Shown piece after piece: positions 1-4,749 of a stretch of 7,026 nucleotides of DNA (the first letter of the stretch is position 1; every line of letters starts with the position of its first letter). The DNA comes from an uncultured Pseudomonadota bacterium (GTDB lineage Bacteria; Lernaellota; Lernaellaia; Lernaellales; Lernaellaceae). Made by a program: the position numbers and the translations under genes. The notes under the pieces were generated by a model. It did not search any database, had not been told where the DNA came from, and was given only the letters and a program-made list of their open reading frames with translations. The stretch spans positions 1-7,026 of the forward strand of contig CALBTQ010000093.1 in NCBI GenBank assembly GCA_937967875.1, read 5' to 3'.

Positions 1-45
1 GATCGTATTCGGTGACTGGAGTTCAGACGTGTGCTCTTCCGATCT
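1..45 (+). other. Illumina sequencing adapter remnant (not genomic)
   Basis: Bases 12-45 match, as I remember it, the 34-base Illumina multiplexing read-2 adapter, starting GTGACTGGAGTTCAG and ending CTCTTCCGATCT. Bases 1-3 (GAT) fit the end of the P7 arm, and bases 4-11 (CGTATTCG) sit where an 8-base index belongs. Translated from the GTG at 12, this yields MTGVQTCALPI, a well-known contaminant peptide in protein databases. It is an untrimmed adapter at the contig end and should be removed; biological sequence starts at about base 46. Confidence 0.97.
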
Positions 46-413
46 TTTCGGTCAGTTTCGAAGAGGCCGAACAGATCAAGCTTGGCAAATCCGAGTCCAG
101 CCAAAAGATCCAGCCGATTCTGGATTCGATCAGCGGATCGATCGCGCTGGAGATTCAGCGTTCACTGGACTTCTTCACTGCGACCAGCAATTTCGGCCAT
201 ATCGCGAAGGTGTTCCTCGCCGGCGGCGCGGCCAAGACGCCGGGCCTGCTCAAGATCATCGAAAACCAGATTGGAATTCCGGTTGAGGTCATCAACCCGT
301 TCAGCAATATCGATATCCCGGAAAAATCGTTCGATCTTGAATATATCCGAGAAGTGGCGCCGCGTTGCGGCGTTGTGGTCGGTCTGGCCCTACGGAGGCT
401 CGGCGACAAATGA
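46..413 (+). CDS. pilM: Type IV pilus assembly protein PilM, C-terminal part (5' end missing)
   Basis: This is the last ~121 residues of PilM, a cytoplasmic actin-like (FtsA-fold) ATP-binding protein, usually about 350 residues, that docks on the N-terminal peptide of PilN and links the pilus motor side to the PilNOP alignment complex. Visible features are the SVSFEEAEQIKLG helix, a long helix with EIQRSLDFF, the nucleotide-contacting loop FLAGGAAKTPGL (about 214-249) and the family-typical stretch VEVINPFSNI (about 283-312). It ends in a helix containing CGVVVGLALRRLGDK. The frame is open to the left, but the upstream part is adapter, so the true start is off the contig and the GTG at 12 must not be used. 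The stop overlaps the pilN start by four bases (ATGA). Identity rests on sequence pattern plus the pilNOPQ context. Confidence 0.92.
394..398 (+). promoter_or_regulatory. Ribosome binding site of pilN
   Basis: GGAGG lies 11 bases before the ATG at 410, inside the 3' end of pilM. It supports the ATG at 410 over the in-frame ATG at 365, which would add 15 residues (MRRCGRSGPTEARRQ) before the conserved MIKINLLP start. Confidence 0.75.
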
Positions 414-1012
414 TCAAAATCAATTTGCTTCCCGAGGTAAAGCGCAAGGCGGTCAAAAAGAAGGTAAAAGTATCGCGCGAGGTCCCCTATACCTGGATCA
501 TCGCGGCGGTCATCGCCCTTCTGGTCACCGTCGCATTGCTTGGTGCGTTCCACATCCAGTTGATCAAAGATCAAAAGCGACTGCAGAACGAGATCGCCAC
601 CATCAAGCAGGAAATTAGCGCGTTGAAGGTGCAGCAGGGCCTGGTGGAAAAAGCGCGTGAACAGCGCAACCAGTTGGCGCAGAAGCTGGAAATCATCTCC
701 ACGCTGAAAAAGCGCCAGATCGGTCCGGTGCAGTTGCTCGACCAGTTGGCCGGCGCGATTCCGGCGCGGCTGTGGTTGTCGGAGATGAGCGAGTCGGGCA
801 ATGCGATGACGGTGACCGGTTTCTCGACCGATCACAAGCAGATCGCGCTGTTCATGCAGAAGATCAAGAAAACGTCCATCTTCACTGATGTCGAGTTGAT
901 CAACGCCACGTCGTCGCGTGAAGGCGGTCGCAATAGAGCGCGTGGGCAGGAGCAGATTCCGGTCAAGGAATTCGAGATCACCTGCCGGATCAACTATTCG
1001 AAGAACCAATAA
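410..1012 (+). CDS. pilN: Type IV pilus inner-membrane alignment protein PilN
   Basis: This 200-residue bitopic inner-membrane protein belongs to the pilus alignment subcomplex. It begins MIKINLLPEVKRK; the INLLP peptide (residues 4-8) is the conserved PilM-binding motif of PilN. A basic cytoplasmic stretch (about 9-23) precedes one membrane segment (about 27-49, starting YTWIIAAVIALLV). Next come a periplasmic helix likely to be coiled coil (about 51-100, rich in Q, E and K) and an alpha/beta ferredoxin-like domain (about 105-197, including LLDQLAGAIPARLWL and FEITCRI). Length and order match the family. The start at 410 is chosen from the INLLP motif, the GGAGG at 394 and the ATGA overlap with pilM, which suggests translational coupling. 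PilN is expected to heterodimerise with PilO, encoded next, after a 56-base gap containing a strong hairpin. Confidence 0.95.
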   Translation: MIKINLLPEVKRKAVKKKVKVSREVPYTWIIAAVIALLVTVALLGAFHIQLIKDQKRLQNEIATIKQEISALKVQQGLVEKAREQRNQLAQKLEIISTLKKRQIGPVQLLDQLAGAIPARLWLSEMSESGNAMTVTGFSTDHKQIALFMQKIKKTSIFTDVELINATSSREGGRNRARGQEQIPVKEFEITCRINYSKNQ

Positions 1013-1020
1013 AGCGGGAG

Positions 1021-1042
1021 GTTCTCGGCTTCGGCTGAGAAC
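1021..1042 (+). promoter_or_regulatory. Intercistronic cUUCGg hairpin between pilN and pilO
   Basis: A nine-pair stem (GTTCTCGGC with GCTGAGAAC, one G-U pair) is closed by a TTCG loop on a C-G pair, the exceptionally stable cUUCGg tetraloop. It starts 9 bases after the pilN stop and ends 26 bases before the pilO ATG. No T-tract follows (the next bases are GGCCCCTCGG), so it is not a classical intrinsic terminator. An mRNA stability or processing element, or a brake on read-through of coupled translation, is inferred. Confidence 0.7.
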
Positions 1043-1068
1043 GGCCCCTCGGAATAAAGGGAGTTTTC

Positions 1069-1629
1069 ATGGCCGCTTCGAGGAAGATACTGATCATCCT
1101 CGCTTTGGTTGTCCTGGTGTGCGTTCTGTATTTCTTCTTGATCTATCAGGGCAAGCAAAATGACATCGGGAAAACTCAGAAGCAACTCGCCGAATTCCAA
1201 CAGCAGCTGAAGGAAGTGCAGGCGGCGTCTGAGGGGCTGGACACGATTAAATTGGAAATCAACAAGCTGGACGAACAGCTGAAAGAATCGTTGGCCCAAC
1301 TGCCCGAAGAAAAGATGGTCGATTCGTTGTTGCAGAGCCTGGAAGACCTGGCCTCCAGCTCGGGGTTGGAGATCACCAAAATTCAGCCGAGCGCCGAAGT
1401 CCCGCGGGATTTCTATTCGGAAATTCCCATCGAGATGCAGGTAACCGGCGGCTATCACAACATCGCCATCTTTTTTGATAAAATCAGCAAGATGAAGCGA
1501 GTGATCAACATCAGTAATTTGCATCTGTCCAATCCGGCGGACGTCAACGGCGAAGTGCATATCACCGCCGATTGCGTGGCGACGACGTTCCGCTTCCGTC
1601 GGGTTGCGGAAGCGCCGGCGAAGGAATAA
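1069..1629 (+). CDS. pilO: Type IV pilus inner-membrane alignment protein PilO
   Basis: This 186-residue bitopic inner-membrane protein partners PilN and, with PilP, bridges the inner-membrane platform to the secretin. It has a short cytoplasmic N-terminus (MAASRK), one membrane segment (about 6-27, starting ILIILALVVLVC), a periplasmic coiled-coil region (about 30-80, with KTQKQLAEFQQQLKEVQ and LDEQLKESLAQLP) and a C-terminal ferredoxin-like domain (about 85-180). The last contains the PilO-typical VTGGYHNIAIFFDKISKMKRVINISNL region, shown here only in part: GGYHNIAIFFDKISKMKR. A good Shine-Dalgarno (AGGGAG at 1058-1063) lies five bases before the ATG. It follows pilN by 56 bases and precedes pilP by 32. 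The assignment relies on length, topology, this motif and gene order. Confidence 0.94.
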   Translation: MAASRKILIILALVVLVCVLYFFLIYQGKQNDIGKTQKQLAEFQQQLKEVQAASEGLDTIKLEINKLDEQLKESLAQLPEEKMVDSLLQSLEDLASSSGLEITKIQPSAEVPRDFYSEIPIEMQVTGGYHNIAIFFDKISKMKRVINISNLHLSNPADVNGEVHITADCVATTFRFRRVAEAPAKE

Positions 1630-1649
1630 CGAAGTACTAATAGCAGGGT

Positions 1650-1653
1650 GGAG
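1650..1653 (+). promoter_or_regulatory. Ribosome binding site of pilP
   Basis: GGAG, within GGGTGGAG, lies eight bases before the ATG at 1662. It favours 1662 over the in-frame GTG at 1653, which overlaps the Shine-Dalgarno itself and would only add three residues before the lipoprotein signal. Confidence 0.65.
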
Positions 1654-1661
1654 TGAACACC

Positions 1662-2216
1662 ATGCGGTTTTGGTTGAAAATCGGCACCATCGTAATCATG
1701 CTTGCTTTTCTGCTGTCGGCGTGCGGCGGTGGAGGCAAGAGCGCCCAGGATCTGGCGGACAAAGAAAAGCAGCTTAGCGAACTGAAGAAGAAAAACGCCG
1801 AGCCTGCCGAAAAGAACACCCAGATTCAGATGGCCACCGCGCAGAAAACCCTCGAGGAAGTGGGCGTGGCCTATCAGTACGACCCGATCAACAAGCCCGA
1901 CCCCTTCCGCCCGTATGCTCCGCGCGAGGGTGGTACAGGAGGCGATGTCGACAATCCGCTGCTCAAGTACGAGGTGCGCTACTTCAAATTGGTGGGCATC
2001 ATCCAGAGTACGGAAACGCCGCTGGCCATTTTCGAGGATCCCAACGGGAAATCCTACACGGTCAAAACCGGCGATCTGATCGGTAAGAACGGCGGCTCGA
2101 TTCGGGCGATCCTCACCGATGCGGTGGTCATCACCGAAACGCGCATCGCCTGGGCGAGCGAAGGAACGGAAACTGTGGAAATGACCATCCGGTTACGGCC
2201 GGAAGATACGGAATAA
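1662..2216 (+). CDS. pilP: Type IV pilus lipoprotein PilP
   Basis: This 184-residue inner-membrane lipoprotein ties the PilN/PilO dimer to the periplasmic N0 domain of PilQ. The N-terminus MRFWLKIGTIVIMLAFLLSAC is a type II signal peptide with lipobox LSAC; Cys21 would be the lipidated residue, followed by Gly residues (CGGGGK). A charged, probably flexible or helical linker follows (about 27-60, rich in K, E and Q). After it come the family signature YDPINKPDPFRPY (about 70-82) and a small beta-rich HR-type domain (about 95-180), where FKLVGIIQSTETPLAIFEDP and YTVKTGDLIGKNGGSI are typical. Length matches PilP. It lies 32 bases after pilO and 50 before pilQ. Confidence 0.94.
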   Translation: MRFWLKIGTIVIMLAFLLSACGGGGKSAQDLADKEKQLSELKKKNAEPAEKNTQIQMATAQKTLEEVGVAYQYDPINKPDPFRPYAPREGGTGGDVDNPLLKYEVRYFKLVGIIQSTETPLAIFEDPNGKSYTVKTGDLIGKNGGSIRAILTDAVVITETRIAWASEGTETVEMTIRLRPEDTE

Positions 2217-2228
2217 CGATAGATTTTG

Positions 2229-2243
2229 GTATTGGTACAATAC
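2229..2243 (+). promoter_or_regulatory. Inverted repeat overlapping a possible extended -10 upstream of pilQ
   Basis: GTATTG-GTA-CAATAC is a perfect six-base inverted repeat with a three-base spacer, in an AT-rich patch (about 2217-2250) between pilP and pilQ. It overlaps TGG-TACAAT (2233-2241), which reads as an extended -10 element (TGn plus TACAAT). I see no good -35 at the right distance. A tandem TTGGTA repeat (2226-2237) lies across the same bases. An internal pilQ promoter with an operator is possible; it is unproven and short enough to arise by chance. Confidence 0.35.
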
Positions 2244-2253
2244 ATAAATTAGC

Positions 2254-2260
2254 GAGGAGG
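2254..2260 (+). promoter_or_regulatory. Ribosome binding site of pilQ
   Basis: GAGGAGG lies six bases before the ATG at 2267, a near-consensus Shine-Dalgarno at ideal spacing. It fixes the pilQ start and fits a highly expressed secretin subunit. Confidence 0.8.
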
Positions 2261-2266
2261 CGACGC

Positions 2267-3742
2267 ATGGCCACGACCTACACAGGAAGCAGTGGGCATT
2301 GGATTCGAGGTGCGATCCTAGGTGCCCTAGTTGCGCTCTTGGTGGCCTTACCCGCTTTTGCACAGACGGGCGGATTCATCACGACTCCGGAAGACGAGAT
2401 CGCTACGGAGCAGCAGTATTTCGGAAAGAAGATTTCGCTGGACTTCCAGGACGCCGACATTAAGTCCGTTCTGCGCATCATCAGCGAAGTCAGCGGGTTG
2501 AATATTGTTGCGGGCGACGATGTGCAGGGAAAGATCACGATCAAACTGGTAAACGTGCCTTGGGATCAGGCGCTGGACATCATCCTGCGCACCAAGAAAC
2601 TGGGCATCGAGCGCCAGGGCAACATCATTCGCATCGCTCCGGTTCAGACGTTAACGTCGGAACGCCAGGCGCAGTTGGCTCAAAAGCAGATCGACATTCA
2701 GCTCGAGCCGATGACCATGGCCTTGGTGCCGGTCAGTTACGCCGACGCGAACGAGTTGCTGACTCAGGTGCGGTCGATTCTCTCCAATCGCGGAGTGGCC
2801 GGTGTTGATGTTCGCACCAACATCATCATCATCCAGGATATCGACAGCTCCATTAAGAAAGCCAAACGCTTGATCGCCAGCCTCGACAGTCAGACGCCTC
2901 AGGTCTTGATTCAGACTCGTATCGTCGAAGCCACGACCGACTTCACGCGCGAAGTCGGCATCAAGTGGGGCGGTCGCTACATCGCCGACGCGGCCCACGG
3001 CAACCCGACCGGTATGAGCTTCCCCAATTCGGTAAACATTACCGGTTCGGACGTCACCGGCCAGCAGTCCGGCGACACGGCGACCACCTCGGGCGTCGGC
3101 ACGACCCAGAGCGGTAATACGATCCCCTCGTTGAACAATGCCAACTACGTGGTCAACCTGCCCGCGCCGATCGGCCTGGGCGCCGGCGGCGGTTTGGGCA
3201 TCACCATGGGTTCGATCAACGAAACCTTCGCCCTCGACCTCCAGTTGTCGGCGATGGAAACCCGCGGCGAAGGCCGAGTGATCTCCCGTCCGGAAGTGAC
3301 CACGTTGGACAACAAGACCGCCAGCATCACTCAGGGCGTGAGCATCCCGTTCCAGATTCGTCAGCAGGGTGAAACCTCGCTGAGCTTCATCGAAGCGAAC
3401 TTGAATCTGACGGTGACTCCGCACGTGACCGCCGACGAGTCGATCATCATGAAGATCGAAATCGCCAAGAACGCGCCGAATACGTCGATTCCGACGTCCA
3501 CCGGCGACCCGGCGATCGATAAAAAAGAAGCCATCACCGAAGTCTTGGTGCGCAACGGCGAAACGTCGGTCATCGGCGGCATCTTCACCGAAGAGGAAAG
3601 CCGCACCGAACTGGCGGTGCCCTGGCTGTCGCGGATCCCGGTGCTGGGCATCTTCTTCCGCGATCGGGAACATGTGCAGAAGCGCAGCGAATTGTTGATC
3701 TTCATCACGCCGCGCATCGTGAGGGATCGTCCGGCCGTCTAA
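2267..3742 (+). CDS. pilQ: Type IV pilus outer-membrane secretin PilQ (short form)
   Basis: This 491-residue secretin forms the multimeric outer-membrane channel for the pilus. A Sec signal peptide covers residues 1-32, with hydrophobic core LGALVALLVALP and likely cleavage after AFA. An N0/STN domain (about 53-125) contains ISLDFQDADIKSVLRIISE and NVPWDQALDIIL. One N1-type ring domain follows (about 148-208; VPVSYADANELL, VDVRTNIIIIQD). The secretin core (about 210-487) begins at QVLIQTRIVEATTDF and contains the Ser/Thr/Gly-rich insert (about 240-296), the membrane beta region, and the signature VPWLSRIPVLGIFF (451-464), ending in ELLIFITPRIVRD. There is no AMIN domain between the signal peptide and N0, unlike the much longer PilQ of Pseudomonas or Myxococcus. 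The frame is intact. It is the last pil gene here and is followed by a dyad and a new promoter candidate. Confidence 0.97.
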   Translation: MATTYTGSSGHWIRGAILGALVALLVALPAFAQTGGFITTPEDEIATEQQYFGKKISLDFQDADIKSVLRIISEVSGLNIVAGDDVQGKITIKLVNVPWDQALDIILRTKKLGIERQGNIIRIAPVQTLTSERQAQLAQKQIDIQLEPMTMALVPVSYADANELLTQVRSILSNRGVAGVDVRTNIIIIQDIDSSIKKAKRLIASLDSQTPQVLIQTRIVEATTDFTREVGIKWGGRYIADAAHGNPTGMSFPNSVNITGSDVTGQQSGDTATTSGVGTTQSGNTIPSLNNANYVVNLPAPIGLGAGGGLGITMGSINETFALDLQLSAMETRGEGRVISRPEVTTLDNKTASITQGVSIPFQIRQQGETSLSFIEANLNLTVTPHVTADESIIMKIEIAKNAPNTSIPTSTGDPAIDKKEAITEVLVRNGETSVIGGIFTEEESRTELAVPWLSRIPVLGIFFRDREHVQKRSELLIFITPRIVRDRPAV

Positions 3743-3763
3743 AACGTCGGTCGGTGGCTATGG

Positions 3764-3782
3764 CGCCGATGTTGAATCGGCG
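3764..3782 (+). promoter_or_regulatory. Dyad / stem-loop downstream of pilQ
   Basis: CGCCGAT-GTTGA-ATCGGCG is a perfect seven-pair stem with a five-base loop, starting 22 bases after the pilQ stop. No T-tract follows (the next bases are GAAAGAGTGG), so as an intrinsic terminator it would be weak. It overlaps the possible -35 TTGAAT (3772-3777) of the next promoter, so it could instead be an operator or a 3' end stabiliser. Confidence 0.45.
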
Positions 3783-3798
3783 GAAAGAGTGGTAAAAT
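3772..3798 (+). promoter_or_regulatory. Candidate sigma-70-type promoter for the lipoprotein gene
   Basis: TTGAAT (3772-3777) and TAAAAT (3793-3798) resemble -35 and -10 boxes with a 15-base spacer, slightly short. TGG just before the -10 (3790-3792) makes it an extended -10, which tolerates a weak -35. It lies about 75 bases before the ATG at 3874 and is the best match in the 131-base gap. The call is by eye and unproven. Confidence 0.45.
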
Positions 3799-3840
3799 AG
3801 ATTCGAAGGCCGGATAGGCCCAGAAGAATTTGAGATCCCT

Positions 3841-3859
3841 TTCGAGGTATGAACTCGAA
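3841..3859 (+). promoter_or_regulatory. 5' leader stem-loop touching the Shine-Dalgarno
   Basis: TTCGAG-GTATGAA-CTCGAA is a six-pair stem with a seven-base loop that ends one base before the GGAGGAGG Shine-Dalgarno. In an mRNA started at the candidate promoter it would sit directly against the ribosome site, protecting the 5' end or modulating initiation. This role is inferred. Confidence 0.35.
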
Positions 3860-3860
3860 T

Positions 3861-3868
3861 GGAGGAGG
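3861..3868 (+). promoter_or_regulatory. Strong ribosome binding site of the Cys-rich lipoprotein
   Basis: GGAGGAGG lies five bases before the ATG at 3874. It selects this start over the ATG at 3859, which lies before the Shine-Dalgarno and would add MEEAL in front of the signal peptide. Confidence 0.85.
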
Positions 3869-3873
3869 CCTTG

Positions 3874-4695
3874 ATGAAACGGTACCTGCTTGCTACTTTC
3901 GGCGTCCTGGCCCTGGTGACGCTGGTTTACGTCGCGAGTTGCGGCGAAACCGACCCTGTGTTGGCTCCGGCCGGGTCGTCGGTTATCCTTCCGGAAGACC
4001 AGGAATGGACGTTCAACTGCATGGGCGGTATTAATGTGCCGGGCAGCTGCTATGACGCGTACCGTGAATACTGCGTCAACGGTTGCGAGCAGACGCTGCA
4101 ACTGGGCAATTCCGTCAACGGCGATGTCGATCAGCGGTACGAGGACTGCTATGACGCTTGTACCAATGGCGGCCAAGCGCCGGAAACCTGCGTTGCTCAG
4201 TGCTCCGAACAGGCCTGCGACACCTACGACGGCTGGGTCGACTATTGCGAAAAAGACTCCGTCTACAACCAGGTGCAGATTTACCTGCAGTCCAAAGACG
4301 GTCGTTGCGGCTGGATGAGCTATATTGTGACCGCGTTCGTCAACGGTCCGGCGACCACGGAAGCCGGTGAAACCGAAAAGGTTTCCTACCCGATGAACGA
4401 AGTCGAGGTCGAGTGGGTAATCGTCGGCGGCGAACTGTATGAATTGGGCGATGTGCCCGGCGAAATTCCGCCGCTGCCCAATCCCTTCTACGATCGCACC
4501 AACGACCGCGGTCTGAGCCAGGTGAAGTATCGCCTGCCGCTGCCCAACACTTGCGGCGAGTCGATGACCTATGTTCTGTCGGCCAGCATCGGCGTGGACA
4601 ATGACGAAGTGAAGTACAGGTTCACCGCTGAAGATCTCGATGAGGATTCCACGACGACCGACGACGATGACGACGACGACGACGACTCGGTATAA
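3874..4695 (+). CDS. Cys-rich lipoprotein with C-terminal poly-aspartate tail, unknown function
   Basis: I do not recognise this 273-residue protein. Residues 1-23 (MKRYLLATFGVLALVTLVYVASC) form a type II signal peptide with lipobox VASC, so Cys23 should be lipidated. Twelve more Cys follow: 49, 59, 67, 71, 92, 96, 106, 110, 115, 125, 145 and 227. Three CxxxC pairs (67/71, 92/96, 106/110) lie in two related units, SCYDAYREYCVNGCEQ (58-73) and DCYDAC...TCVAQCSEQAC (91-115), suggesting a duplicated disulfide-stapled helical module. Residues about 130-252 look beta-rich (VQIYLQS, VEVEWVIVGG, MTYVLSASIG, VKYRFTA) and may form a beta-sandwich. The end is acidic: EDLDEDSTTT, nine Asp (263-271), SV. 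An even number of mature Cys outside the lipid site fits disulfides in the cell envelope. It has its own promoter candidate and terminator, so it is probably monocistronic. A pilus link is suggested only by position. Confidence 0.85.
   Translation: MKRYLLATFGVLALVTLVYVASCGETDPVLAPAGSSVILPEDQEWTFNCMGGINVPGSCYDAYREYCVNGCEQTLQLGNSVNGDVDQRYEDCYDACTNGGQAPETCVAQCSEQACDTYDGWVDYCEKDSVYNQVQIYLQSKDGRCGWMSYIVTAFVNGPATTEAGETEKVSYPMNEVEVEWVIVGGELYELGDVPGEIPPLPNPFYDRTNDRGLSQVKYRLPLPNTCGESMTYVLSASIGVDNDEVKYRFTAEDLDEDSTTTDDDDDDDDDSV
4660..4686 (+). repeat. GAC trinucleotide tract encoding nine Asp
   Basis: Nine consecutive Asp codons (eight GAC, one GAT as the third) end two codons before the lipoprotein stop. 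The preceding ACG ACG ACC encodes Thr-Thr-Thr. A triplet tract can change length by slippage without breaking the frame, so tail length may vary between strains. Confidence 0.9.
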
Positions 4696-4737
4696 TCGGC
4701 TCCGCTCCGTCGGCGGATGAACGGTCCGTCGGATGGC

Positions 4738-4742
4738 GGAAG
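4738..4742 (+). promoter_or_regulatory. Ribosome binding site of the propeller gene
   Basis: GGAAG lies seven bases before the ATG at 4750. The earlier in-frame ATG at 4717 has only a weak CGGCGG before it and would add 11 residues (MNGPSDGGSGF), so 4750 is preferred. Confidence 0.55.
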
Positions 4743-4749
4743 TGGGTTC

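Noticed and set aside
12..45. GTG start and N-terminal peptide MTGVQTCALPIF for the first gene
   Set aside because: The bases are sequencing adapter, so the start and the first ~12 residues are artefacts.
155..1009. Minus-strand 284-residue open frame opposite pilM/pilN
   Set aside because: It is antisense to two well-supported pil genes and has no recognisable motif.
1021..1042. Hairpin before pilO as a transcription terminator
   Set aside because: No T-tract follows, and the genes on both sides encode obligate partners that should be co-transcribed.
2651..3673. Minus-strand 340-residue open frame inside pilQ
   Set aside because: It lies wholly opposite a clear secretin, has low-complexity R/G/D/H composition and has no domain.
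3808..3820. GGCC-GGATA-GGCC short inverted repeat in the gap after pilQ
   Set aside because: The four-base self-complementary arms are expected by chance in GC-rich DNA.
4660..4686. GAC repeat as a CRISPR-like or tandem repeat element
   Set aside because: It is a simple in-frame triplet run within a coding sequence, with no spacers or longer unit.
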